Of a stretch of 64,000 nucleotides of DNA, positions 1 to 12,200 are shown piece by piece; the stretch's first letter is position 1, and each line of letters opens with the position of its first letter. A model generated the notes under the pieces. That model did no database searches. It was not told the DNA's origin and worked only from the letters and a program-made list of their open reading frames with translations. Source of the DNA: Meconema thalassinum (Eukaryota; Arthropoda; Insecta; Orthoptera; Tettigoniidae); assembly GCA_946902985.2 (NCBI GenBank), contig OX336397.1, positions 148,793,890 to 148,857,889 of the forward strand, given 5' to 3'. The translations under genes and the position numbers were made by a program.

Positions 1-98
1 CCACACGTCAGGTTTTAAAATCAATGACAGAGCCGGGAATTGAACCCGGGACCTCTGGGTGAGAGGCAGGCGTGCTATCCCAATACAACGGGGCCGGC
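1..98 (-). repeat. tRNA-derived SINE, 5' part, antisense
   Basis: On the minus strand this reads as a tRNA-like head with a B-box resembling GGGTTCAATTCCC, followed by a body starting GGCTCTGTCATTGATTTTA. The same head-body junction occurs in the SINE near 60.2 kb, so both belong to one family. It is cut off by the window edge and is a pol III-type retroposon rather than a functional tRNA gene. Confidence 0.7.
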
Positions 99-110
99 AA
101 TTACAGTAAA

Positions 111-600
111 GCCTAAAGCAAACATCACTCATATTTGTGCTTTAAGTCGAGTATTATAGTATAGCCAAATCCAAAATCATGGTGAGAAGTTTTAAAGGAA
201 ATAAAAAAAATTATAAGACACAATATCAAATTTAAACACTGTGAAGACTTGTGTATATTCTAACTGGTATTGATATGTGTAACAATTGGGGCCTATGCTA
301 TTCTTGTTAATATATTGTTGTGTGGTGCAGTGAATTGTATATTATAGATAGGCCTAACATTAATGTTGACTTTTAGTAATGTACTGGCTTGTGTCAATGA
401 ACACAGAGAGACATGATCTAATAGTCTCATGCATCGGTGTTGTGGTTTTGGTTTGTCGCTCGCTAATAAGGTACGGCTCTTGAATTTTATCTGACAGAAC
501 ATTTGAATTTATTACTTAAAATAAGTCCTAATTTACACAACTATACATTTGTACACCACAAAACATACATACGAAACTGAAATTCAAGATCGTTTTTTGA
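111..600. other. AT-rich DNA, nothing recognised
   Basis: I see no convincing reading frame, repeat or regulatory element in this stretch. The short open frame on the minus strand has no family resemblance. Confidence 0.5.
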
Positions 601-626
601 AGTGAAAATGCATTTGTCATCAAATG

Positions 627-1327
627 ATCTCAGATAATGGAAGATCTTTTCTCGGTGATGCAACTGCGCTGAAGGCTTTTCACTCACTTCTGACAAAAGA
701 ATCCCCAAACATCATCCCTCTCTTGGGAGAAAAGCAAATTACATGTCAATTTATACCTCCTCGATCACCATCTTTTGGAGGATTATGAGAAGCGGCCGTT
801 AAAATAGCAAGGAGACATTTATACTCATCATCTCAAGGAAGAGCACATACTCTGCTTTGTGATTTTGAGGCAGCCCTGAATTCGCGGCCACTTAGCGACT
901 CACAAGAGACCCAAACGATCTGGTTATTCTCACTCCCGCTCATTTCCTTATTGGCGGCTAACTGGTCCAACCAATACTGTCCAATAATATTAAACAATCA
1001 GACAATTGACTGTCTCGTTGTCAACATTTGAAGAAACTTCCACAGTTGAGTTGGCAAAATGGCAACAAGAATATTTACAAGAATTGCAGAAAAATTAATA
1101 AAATAAATTAATGGTGTCCCTCTAATCAGAGCATCAAGTTGAACACGCTAGTTCTGCTCATTGAAGAAGGGATACCACCTATAAAGTGGTTACGAGGTCG
1201 AGTAATTCAAAGTTCATCCTGGAACATTTGGCGAGATTCCAATTGTCACAGTGAAAACAACGAGAGGGAACTTTGCGAGAAGTGTCAAGAGCTTGGCCCC
1301 CTTCCGAAAGAGAACTTCAAGGAATAA
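627..1327 (+). pseudogene. BEL/Pao retrotransposon pol remnant (integrase C-terminal region)
   Basis: The translation shows an integrase-like SDNG motif near the start, then an FGGL..AAVK segment and an LNSRPL segment, which are typical of the integrase of BEL/Pao LTR retrotransposons. The last part (LIEEGIPPIKWLRGRV) matches the DUF5641-type C-terminal tail that follows the integrase core in that superfamily. The frame is broken by a TGA inside the FGGL..AAVK block and by further stops and frameshifts, so it is dead. No gag, protease or reverse transcriptase is visible upstream, so only the 3' end of the element survives. The assignment rests on motif recognition. Confidence 0.7.
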
Positions 1328-2167
1328 TTCTCAACCTGATTAGAGTTTATATTAGGCTATTATGTTCTCATTAGTTGTAGGGTTTGAAAGTTGCGTTCAA
1401 ATGTTATTGTTTGCGTACTTAACATACTTACTGTACATGGTTTTGATTTTGAAAGCGCATCTTTCAAGGACAGCCAGAAATGTTAAGGGAGTAGTGACGG
1501 CTGGCTATTTCCCTTAGTTTTTAAAAACTAATAATTTGAGCAAGATAACAATGGAGTTGCAGATGCATAAATGAAAATTATTAAAATGTTTAGAATAGGT
1601 TAACCGCATCGACGGTTACGAATTTTTGAAGTCTAGGTTTTTTAATTTATTTATTTATTAACTCCAGTAAGTTGTAAAAGTCAAGGTTACTAGCTACACA
1701 ATGCGAGAAGCAGCATGATAGTGTGTTTCAGTTTGATAATATCGTTACGAATTTCAACTAGAAGTATTTTTTATTCGTCGATTTCGTTGATTTTCAAGAA
1801 GGTCATAATTTCATTATTATTTTATTGTATCGTCTTGAGCAATACATTTTGGACACGAGGGGTTCGTCTGTCCATTGATATAGAAAACAAGCAATAATAA
1901 TTTTTAATAATTAGATTGAAACTGTACTATGGAAGTAACGATATGCGCCCAACACCTGTTTCCACCTTATACACTCCTAGAAGGGCATGTTTCTCTCTCT
2001 CCTTTAGTATTTAGTATCTTGACCCCGTAGTATAGTATCATAGTGCAGTTATAGACTTGATCCCTTTTGTCCTATTTGTCAGGCATTTCATTCAGTGGTT
2101 TGTCTAGCTGGGGACCATGAAGAAGCTGCGATCCACCCATCTGGATACTGGCGAATCTTATATATAA
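1328..2167. other. AT-rich DNA, possible 3' LTR of the BEL/Pao remnant
   Basis: A TGTTAAGGG string near 1478 lies where a 3' LTR could start after the pol remnant. There is no second LTR in the window to compare it with, so this is only a suggestion. No gene is evident. Confidence 0.2.
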
Positions 2168-3683
2168 CAATTAGTTCCGTGAAGAACTATACAGTCTATT
2201 TTCATATATCCTACTTATGTTAACTGCCTCTATCAACATACAAAATTGCAGTTTGAGTGCTGTAATAGATTCGTAGATATTGAGAACCGACTAAATATTT
2301 CGGATGGTCGCCATGTTGGATTGTATATATGTAGGTCCTAGAGTTATGTACTGTTACATGAAGATTATTGTGTACGTGTAGCATTCAAACTTCAATCGCA
2401 TGATTAGGACACAAGAAGTAACAAGGAGATTTTAAAATTTCGCACAGCTGCCATCTTGTGGTTATGGAAAAAATTGAAATAAATTAGATGCCAGTGGATT
2501 AACATTCGTATAAGGATTTACTGCACCAAGTTTCTCTGCACTCGGAAGGTTAAATTGCGAGAAACGTCCATGTGAATATATACTGCATACTTCGCGTCGC
2601 CGCCATGTTGGATTTGTGATCACCAGGTTATTTAAAGTCCTATAGGTGAACTTAAGTTCATGGACCCTATGAACAACAAAAAATTCAGTTTGATTGCTAT
2701 AATAGATTCGTAGATATTCAGAGCCGTCTAAATATTTCGGATGGTCGCCTTGTTGGATTGTTAAATGTAGAGGTCATAGAGTCATGTACCATTGAAGGAA
2801 AATTATTGCGTAGGTTCATTATTCAAACTTTCCCTTCGATCGCATGATTACGACACAAGAAATAAAAACTTAATTTAAAAATTCGCACAGCCGCCATATT
2901 GAGGTTATGTAAACAATTGAAATAAATTAGATACCAGTGCATTACAATGTGTATAAACATTTTCTGTACCAAGTTTCATTGCGTTTGGAACATTAAATCG
3001 CGAGAAAGGTCTATTTAAAATTTCATATTCGCTTGGCCGCCATGTTCGTTTTGTAGTTATCCGGTCTTGAAAGTCTTATAGACGAACTTCCAGTAGTGCC
3101 CTTTATCTCCGAACAAAATTTCAGGGTGATACCGCTAATAGTTTCAGAGATGTAGAATGCCAGTGAAATATCTTGCACGGCCGCCATCTTGTGGTTATTT
3201 AAACAATTGAGCGAAGTTTGATATCGGTGCATTACAATGTGTATAAACATATACTGTACCAAGTTTTATTGCGTTTGGTTGGTTAAATCGCGAGAAACGT
3301 CTATTTAAAAGTCGCAAATTTGCGTGGCTGCCATGTTGGTTTTGTAGTTACCAGTTTTTCAAAAGTCACATAGGTGAACTTCTAGTAGTTCCCGTTTATC
3401 ACCGTAATAAATTCCAGGGTGATATCGGGAATAGTTTCGGAGATATTGAATTCTGGTGAAATATTTCGCACAGCCGCCATGTTGGATTGGTGAGACGTAA
3501 CAAAATTTGAAGGGCACGGTCGAGGTCGCCCGGAATAGTGCTATGAACTTACCTAGTTTCATTGAAATCGCTCCTGCCGTTTAGAATTTATTAGGGACAC
3601 ACACACACACGCACACACACACACACACACACGGACAAAAGGTGATCTCATAAGCCTATTTTTTCAAAATTGAAAATAGGCTA
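2168..3683 (-). repeat. Helentron/HINE-like non-autonomous element, copy H1
   Basis: Read on the minus strand, the element opens with a long hairpin (AGCCTATTTTCAA paired with its complement at 3653-3683). It continues with a CA/GT microsatellite (3600-3632), then about nine diverged units of roughly 146 bp, an inverted copy of the opening repeat, a stem-loop (2172-2189, 6-bp stem) and the tetranucleotide ATTG. Subterminal inverted repeats, an internal micro/minisatellite and a 3' stem-loop are the described layout of Helentron-derived HINE/DINE-1 elements. Each unit carries a GCCGCCATNTTG-like motif. There is no coding capacity. Three relatives occur in the window, near 19.3, 33.8 and 57.4 kb. 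Confidence 0.65.
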
Positions 3684-4228
3684 AAAAATGGAAATGTATA
3701 TCTGTCCGAGGTTAATGGACTCCGACACCGCTTAACCGATTGCATTGAAATTTTGTAGGGTTGTAGTGCACATCCCAAGGAAGGTTTATGGCAACAATAA
3801 TTTTAGATAGCTCTTACCATTCCTTTCATTTAGGCCCTTTGGCTCAAATCTACACCGAAAAGTCACAAAAAATACTCAACTGGGACAAAATATCGAAGTT
3901 GTCGCATAAAAACCGGACATAGCTCATTATACGCCCCTCGATGCGAGAAACAATACTCGGTAGGTCCCTTCGGACACCGAAAACCACATTTTAAGGCCCT
4001 AAAACCAACAGTTTCAAAGATATTCCCAGAAAACTATCTTCGCTCTGATTGATGATGAACTAATCGCAAGTCCGTATCCATGGCTACAGTACGTTCTGAT
4101 AAACTGATGAACGAAATGCAAGTCCGTATACATGGCAACAGTAGCGCAAGACATGGCATCCAATTTTGCATCTATCCCTGTAAGAGGCAATGCCAATCCA
4201 TTTATTATCTAAAACACGATAGACTGGC
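3684..4228 (+). repeat. Helitron 5' noncoding region (family shared with 23-24.7 kb)
   Basis: The segment from about 3890 to 4205 is clearly related to the tandem units at 23.06-24.72 kb. They share CCACATTTTAAGGCCCTAAA, ATATTCCCAGAAAACTA and CATGGCAACAGTAGC type strings. It lies directly upstream of the Helitron gene, which suggests it is the 5' flank of that element. Its beginning (GTATATCTGTCCGAGG) resembles the terminus at 20.2 kb only loosely. Confidence 0.5.
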
Positions 4229-4410
4229 TGCGTGGCTCAGCAGTTACGTCTCTCTTGCTGGGCCCATGGTTGCAGGTCCGTATCATGGCGTAGTCAGGTA
4301 GCATTGGAGGGTACGCAAATGCAAGGGAGCCGGGTCAGTAAATTTACTGGCACGTTAAGGATCCCCTTCGGGGCACAATTTTAGCTCCCGGCGTTTCTAA
4401 AAGCCAGAGT
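4229..4410 (+). repeat. SINE-like repeat
   Basis: A tRNA-like head (GGCTGCGTGGCTCAGCAGTTACG, then GGTTGCAGGTCCG in place of a B-box) is followed by a body with GTAAATTTACTGGCACGTTAAGG, a type of tail I associate with insect SINEs. The B-box is degenerate, so the copy is old. No target duplication could be defined. Confidence 0.45.
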
Positions 4411-5009
4411 AATTAAAAGGAACGTAAATTCAATAACATATTTATTAAATCACGATAAGAACATTAGAAATCTAAACGGTCATCCCTTTCTCTAGATATA
4501 TCTAAACACGACAAGAGCATTACAAATCTAAATGGTCATCCCTCTTTCAAGATACATCTATATCATAATTTAAAAATGTTATTTTCCTTGCTTCTATGCA
4601 TACTTTATTTAATTTTTCTGTTTTGCCGACAACTAACATTCCTACAAATTACCTTGTGTAGAGCACTATCTTCAATAATTTATATGGGGACTCATGCCTC
4701 CTGATATAACATTCTTAGTTTCTATGGAGACTCGATCACTAACGCTCGAACATATTAAGTTAGAACTAATATTCCTACAAATTGCCACGTGTACAACACT
4801 AATAATACTAATAACTACTAATACTAATAACACTAATAACCCGAGGAGTAACACTGTCTGCTTGAAATTTCAAACAGCCCATTCTCTTCATTTAGGCCCT
4901 TTGGCACCTATCAACACCATTTCACCATTCTTCTTTCTTTATAGGGAGAATAAAATTTGTGTCACACACAACTTCCAACACCTCATCTTCCACCAGGAAA
5001 TCATATCAA
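4411..5009 (+). other. AT-rich Helitron upstream DNA
   Basis: The stretch contains a short direct repeat (CGGTCATCCCT at about 4478 and GGTCATCCCT at about 4532) and an (ACTAAT)n-like run at about 4795-4840. It holds no independent gene and probably belongs to the 5' untranslated part of the Helitron. Confidence 0.35.
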
Positions 5010-6524
5010 ATGCCACCAAAAAAATCAAACATTGGAAGATCCACCAGAAAAGCACGACAATGGCCAGCCAGTAAAGCTGCTGAAACACCTGAAGAGCGAG
5101 AAGCATGTCAAGAGACTGACCGGAACAGAGCATCTACTTCAAGAGCTGCTGAAACATCCGAAGAGAGAGACGCACGCCGAGAAACTGACAGAATAAGAGC
5201 CACTACTTCAAGATTTGGTGAAACAACTGAAAAACGAGACGCGCGAGTTGAAAACTTGCGAATGAGAGCTTCTATTTCCAGAAATACACCCGAAGACAGA
5301 GAAACACAACGTGAAGCTGCAAGCACACAGCAGAGACAATCAATAACAAACTTCGATCTCCATAAAGCAGCGTTCAATTACAATACAGATTACGATTACA
5401 GAATGCATCACGATCCAATGACTACTTTGTGCTTTCATTGTCGCGCTTTAAAGTTTGAAAAGGAAACTCCTGGCATGTGTTGCTCCAATGGCAAAGTCAA
5501 TTTGCCACCACTGCCAGAGCCACCAGAACCACTTTTATCTTATGTAACTGGAGCTACTCAAAAGTCGAAACACTTTCTACAACATATTCGAAAATACAAC
5601 TCATGCTTTGCAATGACATCGTTTTTGAGCGACGAATATTGTGAGATATGGCAATCTCATGCACACATTCAAGTACAAGGACAAGTGTACCATCAGATTG
5701 GTTCACTTTTTCCAATATCAGAAGAAGACCCACAGTTTTTGCAAATTTATTTTTTGGACAATGTGGAGAAAGAGATTGATCGACGATGCGCATTTAGTGT
5801 AGTAACAGATCGGGAAATTATTGCTGAATTACAAGCATTATTCCACGAATACAACTGTTTGGTCAGCGATTTCAAATCCGCATTACAGAATATAAGGTAA
5901 GATGACCTGAAAATCATTATCAGGGCAGACAGAACGCCATGGAATGAGCATGAAAGACGATTCAATGCTCCAACGGCATCTGAAGTCGCAGCTGTAATTG
6001 TCGGCACAGAGATAACCCGGCGAGATATTGTTATCAAAAGACGGGATCAAACCAAGCAACGTGTTGCTGAAACACACCGATCGTACGATGCACTTCAATA
6101 TCCAATACTGTTTCCATTAGGAGAAGACGGATATCATCTCGAATTGTATCAAACTAATCCCATCACAGGTGCTGCGACAACGAAAAGTGTCCGTTGTATG
6201 GATTTTTATGCATATCGTATCATGATTCGAGACCAACAATCTAACCACATTCTGAAGTGTCGTCAACTTTTCCAACAATTCATAGTTGATGTGTACGCTA
6301 AAGTCGAAAGCGAACGACTCAATTACGTTCGTTACAATCAATCAAAACTTCGAGTCGAAGAGTATATTAATTTGAGAGATGCAATTGCGAATAATGGAAC
6401 AGTTGCAAATATTGGACAAACAGTTATACTTCCGGCTTCGTATACTGGAAGTCCAAGACACATGCAAGAATATGGTCAGGATGCTCTGACATATGTTCGC
6501 AAATACGGCGTCCAGAACTTTTCA

Positions 6525-6860
6525 TCACTTTCACTTTATTATTATTATTATTATTATTTATTTACCATAAATCGTACACGAAGTATGGAAGGCCTAGTGA
6601 AAAAGAGCAAGCCCCACATACATATTTCATGCTTCACAGGCACAGCTTACATCTACATTTGTTTTAACAATATTTACAAGTTTTACAAAGATATTTGCAG
6701 TATTTACATATTTAGAATATTGACATAGTACATTTTCCTGTTCACTCACTCTCTCACGCACGCACTTTCATAACCTCAATCACTCGATACATTCATTCAT
6801 TCATTCCATTCAGATACTCATTCATTCAGCGAGACAATCAATCACTCATACAGATTTACT
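6525..6860. repeat. Microsatellite-rich insertion inside the Helitron gene
   Basis: Helitron coding similarity stops after the KYGVQ segment and resumes at the LPGQQSSRRHDL segment. The intervening DNA begins with a TTA repeat and ends with CATT/CACT-rich sequence, and it shows no protein similarity. I infer a small insertion. Its exact ends are uncertain by about 20 bp. Confidence 0.55.
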
Positions 6861-8300
6861 TCTGCCTGGCCAGCAATCATCCCGTCGCCATGATCTCACA
6901 GCGAGAGTTTTCAAACAAAAATTGATACGTTTTATGGATCTCATCGCTAAGAGCCATATATACGGAGAAACTCGCTGCTGGATGTATTCCATTGAATGGC
7001 AGAAAAGAGGTCTTCCACATGCCCATATCTTAATTTGGTTGGTTGAGAAAATTGTTCCAATACAAATTGATGATATTATTACTGCTGAACTGCCAGATCA
7101 GAAAGAAGATCCAGAATTATTTACAATCGTCAAAAACCACATGATTCACGGACCATGAGGACTACACACCAATTACAATCGCCATGCATGAAAGACGGAA
7201 AATGCACCAAAAAGTATCCACGTGATATGCTCCGTGAAACACAAACTGGTGGCGATGGTTATCCACTGTACAGACGTCGAAAACCAGAAGATGAAGGACA
7301 CATAACAACTATCAAAATCAATAACGTTGATTTTCAAATTGATAACCAGTGGATTGTGCCCTATTCTCCTATTCTTTCCAAATCTTTCAATGCGCATATC
7401 AATGTGGAGGCCTGCAATTCTGTTCAATCAATAAAATACATATGTGAATAAAGGCAGCGATATGGCCGTTTTTGGACTTGCAAATCCCAATGTGTCAGTC
7501 AATGAAGTAGAGCAATTTCAAATGGGACGTTATATTAGCAGTAATGAAGCTGTATGGTGAATTCTTGGTTTCGACATCCATGGACGGTTTCCTGCTGTCA
7601 TGCATCTCAGTGTTCATTTAGAAAACGGCCAACGAGTTTACTTCACGCAGAGACTGCACCCCAGAGAGCTGAAAATCCACCAAACTCAACGTTGACAGCT
7701 TTTTTCCAATTGTGTGCAACTGACGAATTCGCAAAAACTTTGCTATATCACGAAGTCCCGCACTATTACACTTGGAATCAATCAATGAAGACATTTTGCA
7801 GAAGAAATCGAGGCGCCAGGCATTCTTCGATAGCTGGCATATTTTCTACTGACACATTGGGACGTGTATACACTGTTCATTCGAATAATGGTGAAAGCTA
7901 CTATTTGCGAATGCTGCTTCACGTGGTCAAAGGACCAACATCATTTCAAGCAATCAAAACCATCGATGGTCAACTGTGTCAGACCTACAGAGAAGCATGT
8001 CTCAAACTTGGTTTGCTTGAAAATGATCTGCATTGGGACAACACATTGAAAGAAGCTTCTGAAACACGTCATGCTCATCAAATACGAACTCTGTTCGCTA
8101 TAATTTTGCCAACCTGTGCGCCTTCCAATCTGAAAGAGCTATGGGGAAAGCACAAAGAGAATATGAGCGAAGACATACAGTACCTGGCCACATTAATATA
8201 ATCACTTGAAGGTTTTGTAAATGTTGCTATTATTTATGCTATTTCTCAATGAAACCTGAAGAACATCGACCAAAGTATCTACATGCAGATAACCACATAT

Positions 8301-9689
8301 ATACTGTGAGTACTTTTAACAGTTTTAACAATCTTTTAGTTAGGAAAATAGCATACAATTCAGTTGTATGCTGCTTACTGTCATCTGCTAGTATTTTGTA
8401 AGTCCTCCTTTTGCTTTGATTACGGCCTCAATTCTCTGCGGCATACTTTCAATGCAGGACTGGACAACTTCGTGGATCCGGGGTGGTGATACCACACTTG
8501 GACAAGTTTCTCAATTAATCTGATTTTGGTTGTTATATGAGTTCTTTGGCAATCTCCCTTTTCACAAGTTCCCATGCATTCTCGCTGGGGTTTAAGCCAG
8601 GAGAGTTACCAGGCCATGGCAGAAGTTCGATGTTTTTCTGTAGTATGAAGGCTTTTACTACTTTTGCTGTGTGGCTAGGTGCCCCATCTTGCATAAATAT
8701 GTAGTCTTCACCGTTTGGGAACCATCCTCTCAACTGAGGAATGAGCCTTTTCTCCAGCACACTGATATCACTGACCACACTATAATAGATGTCGGATGCT
8801 TTACAGTTCTAACAATGCATGAGGAGTCCAGTTTCTCGTCTGTCTTTCGTCGTATGAATTTTACATTGTCCATCAGACATTGGAAAGTTGATTCATCAGA
8901 AAATCACACCTGAGATAGAAAGTGTCTGATATTGTAAAGGCATGTATTTCAACAAGACGATATAAAACACACCATTTTGAACATTTTTGGATGTTAATGC
9001 GTAATACTTACTCTTTTTCAGTCTTTCACCGTGAATGATTTGTGCTGTCTTGCCCACAGGAGTCGCTTCACCGTCATGGCAGCAGTGAGTAAGGGCTTTT
9101 TAGATGGATGATGGCACTTTTAGTCCTGTTCATACAATTTTCTACGCACAGTTCTTTCATATACCATCACACCACTTGTATTGAGCTCACTAGTTACGTG
9201 ACTAATAGACTTTTTCCGATTTTCCTTGCAGACCTTCACTATTTTCTTGTCTTCACGTTGTGATGTCTTCCTATGTGCACCGCAGTTTCCTAAACCTTTC
9301 CTACTTTCTAATTGTTCTTTACTAGACTCACAGACGCTTGAGATATACCCACTTTTCGCGACATTTCACGCTGTGAGCAATCACTATGCTCAAGTAACGC
9401 TGAAATGGCAGCCATTTTCCTGGGTGTAAGATCATTTATTTTCCCCACTACGGTTATAAAGTAATCAGTATAGTTCTATGTCAGAAATAACCGAGAAGGT
9501 ATTGATTGAATGGTCTGCAACAATAAACAAACACTAATTCACTGTTCTCCAAAATATCACCCGTAGCAAGAATAGCCACAACAGTCACAGCCTAGTCGAA
9601 ACTGCTACCCGCCTTTATTAACAATCACCACGAACAAATGAGTCACTACAAATGCATAACACTGTTGCCAACACACATAGAAGACAGTA
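8301..9689 (-). mobile_element. Tc1/mariner element inserted in the Helitron
   Basis: The ends are TACTGT at the left and ACAGTA at the right, each flanked by TA, the target duplication expected of Tc1/mariner. Helitron coding similarity continues on both sides. At about 1.39 kb the length is normal for a Tc1 element. Its transposase runs on the minus strand. It inserted after the Helitron was already in place. Confidence 0.8.
8533..9470 (-). pseudogene. Tc1-like transposase, decayed
   Basis: The minus strand carries a C-terminal DDE segment with FMQDGAPSHTAKVV (second catalytic Asp) and LPWPGNSPGLNPSENAWELV (the final Asn-Pro-Ser-Glu block holding the catalytic Glu). Further upstream on that strand (about 9230-9430) short frames resemble the N-terminal helix-turn-helix, for example RKMAAISALLEHSDCSQREM. 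The frames do not join without shifts, so the gene is inactive. Codon 1 cannot be fixed. The full reading region is close to the usual 330-350 residues for this family. Confidence 0.75.
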
Positions 9690-11401
9690 TATGAACTTCC
9701 CTCAAAAATATATTTGTGGCCAAAGCACCTACAACTTCATTATCTTACGAATAAAAGAAATCGAGGAGTGATTATAATAATGTGGCAAGGTACTGCACTT
9801 CTCCGAGCACGCAGAAACAATCCAGACATGGATATACAGTATTCTGGATACATTTTTAATGAGGCACTGATATCACTTGAGGATATGTGTGTGTCACAAA
9901 ATCCTCCAACAGCTTGGGCTATTTTCTCCGGAACGTGACAGAAACAATGTTATCGATAGAGACGTACTGCGAGAAAAGCAATATGATGTCAATGCGCTGC
10001 AAGTTTATGTTGAGGCTCACAAAAGACTTTTAGCAAACGATCAACGACTCGCGTACGACACAGTTATGGAGCATGTACGAAGCGAAAATGGTGGACTAAT
10101 TTTTCTTCATGCACCAGGAGGCACAGGAAAATCATTTGTACTCAATTTGATACTCCCCGAAATTCGAATGAAGATTGAGATTGCTCTGGCTGTGAGGGCG
10201 CACAGCGCATTCGGCTCTCAAACTGCCACTGAATTTAAATATCACTGCAGATCCAATTTGCAACATAAGAAAAACATCTGGAATGGCAACTGTATTGAAA
10301 ACATGCCAAATAATTATTTGGGATGAATGTAGCATGGCCCATAAGGAAGGACTTGAAGCACTTGAACGTACTCTGCGAGATTTTCGAAGCAATCAACGTC
10401 CAATGGGCGGAGCTCTGTTATTACTCGCCGGTGATTTCCGTCAAATGTTGTCTGTCATCCCAAGATCAACACCTGCAGATGATCTAAACGCATGCCTGAA
10501 GAATTCAGCTCTCGGGAGACATGTAAAGAAAATTACACTGTTGACCAATATGCGTGTGCATTTACTTGGAGATGTTTCTGCACAAATATTTGCCAAACAA
10601 CTTTTGGATATTGGTGACGGCAAACTTCCAGTTCTTCCTGAAACGCAGGAGATATCGCTCCCAATGAATTTCTGTCAAATTCAAGCATCAATTGCTGATC
10701 TGGAAAATAACGTTTTCCGAACATCGCTAACAACTTCAGGAATAACGATTGGCTATGGGAGCGAGCTTTCTTAGCTCCAAAGAATAATGACGTCAATAAA
10801 ATCAATACTAAAATACAGTTGAAAATTCCTGGTGAGAATACAAAATACAAATCATTTGACACAGTTACAGAAGAGGATCAAGCTGTCAATTATCCAATGG
10901 AATTTCTCAATTCATTGGAACCTGCTGGAATGCCACCGCATATATTGACGTTGAAAGTTGGCTCACCAATACTGCTCCTTCGATATCTCATCACACCAAA
11001 GTTGTGTAACGGAAGGCTTTCCGTGAAAAAACTTATGCCGAATGTGATTGAAGCAACAATACTTAACGGCAAATGTAAAGGAGATGTGCTAATTCCGCGC
11101 ATACCAATGATTCCCAGTGATTTGCCTGTCACATTCAAACGACTACAGTTTCCTGTGCGTCTTGCCTTCGCGAGGACAATCAACAAAGCTCAAGGGTAGT
11201 CACTGCGCGTCGCCGGATTAAATTTAGAAAATCCATGTTTTTCACATGGTCAACTATATGTTGCTTGCTCCAGAGTAGGAACTCCAAAAACTCTGTATAT
11301 CTATACACCGAATCAGAAAACCAAAAATATTGTGTATCCATTAGCGTTACGCTAAATGTTACTATTAATATAAATATGTATAAATAAAACTATTACTATT
11401 A

Positions 11402-12173
11402 TAGTAGTAGCACCCAGCTTTGCCCGGTGGATTTGTTCATTTATTTTATTAATGATAATTAATACTGCTACTATACAAACACAAATTAATAGAAAAATAT
11501 TTTTTAAATAACAGCCGAGGAAGACTTCCTGTTGTGGTGATATGTAGTAGAATGGACGTTAGGTCCAGGTCATTTTCCCCCATAGCGAATGGAATAGTGA
11601 AAAATACGGTTCATTCACATGAATTAATTAATTAATAAAAATGTATACAGTTTATCATTAAGTTTTACCAATCATAATAATATTATAATATAATAATAAC
11701 AATAATAATAATATTAGATCTAATAACGAAAAACAGATAACATACGTATAATAAAATCTAATATCTACAGGGGTAGAAATATACACAAGCAGCTGGGATT
11801 CTAGGAATTTATCTCCATTATCCTCTTGAAATGTTGCTGTTCGACAAAGCACGCAAGGCTATTACAATGAAGAAAAAGAAATTCATTGGCACTAAAAATG
11901 TAATGGTTAGGTTAATAATGCATACTAACATTAAAATAGGCTCCTTAAATATCCAGTTATATTAGCGAAATTACAGGATTAGTCTCCTACTTAACAATTT
12001 CAACACAATTTATGAGCAGAAAAGAACAGGCACAAGGACTTTGAGTGGCATTAATATTGCTCATTATAACAACCACCTTCCTCCGGGTTGCACACAATAC
12101 GACACACCGATCGAAGGTACGATATCCTAATATCCAATTGTGAACCCGCGCAACGCCGGGCTTAGAGCTACTA
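11402..12173. mobile_element. Putative non-autonomous element with TAGTAG/CTACTA termini
   Basis: The left end reads TAGTAGTAG followed by a GC-rich hairpin-like block (CACCCAGCTTTGCCCGG). The right end has the mirror arrangement, CCCGCGCAACGCCGGG followed by CTTAGAGCTACTA. Both blocks resemble 3' ends of insect Helitrons, with a GC hairpin followed by CTA. Two such ends facing outward are unusual for a single Helitron, so this may be two joined copies or a hairpin-ended MITE. The interior is AT-rich and noncoding. Confidence 0.35.
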
Positions 12174-12200
12174 TTTTTATAAAAGGGTACAATACTATTA

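Larger units (their letters stand above)
5010..11355 (+). pseudogene. Helitron Rep-helicase (RepHel), disrupted
   Basis: Helitrons move by rolling-circle replication using one protein with an HUH nuclease and a Pif1-family helicase. The N-terminus (starting MPPKKSNIGRSTRKARQW) has about four degenerate 23-residue repeats of the RASTSRAAETPEERDAR type, then a Helitron-like N domain at about 5.4-6.5 kb. The HUH motif is visible as GLPHAHILIWL near 7010. The tyrosine region (KYIC, then VNKGSD) near 7440 is frameshifted. The helicase shows Walker A (APGGTGKSF, near 10110), Walker B (IIIWDECSMAH, near 10306) and LLLLAGDFRQ. A C-terminal block ending YVACSRVGTPKTLY reaches the TAA. Several frameshifts and stops plus two insertions (6.5-6.86 and 8.30-9.69 kb) make it inactive. 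The start was taken at the ATG followed by the basic MPPKK segment; an upstream ATG at 4959 in the same frame is possible. Confidence 0.9.

Noticed and set aside
3023..3562. Minus-strand ORFs of 67-79 codons in H1
   Set aside because: They are translations of the 146-bp body units of a noncoding element and differ between units by frameshifts.
6144..6728. Separate gene with a poly-Tyr segment
   Set aside because: The first part is Helitron N-domain sequence, and the poly-Tyr comes from a TTA microsatellite in the inserted repeat.
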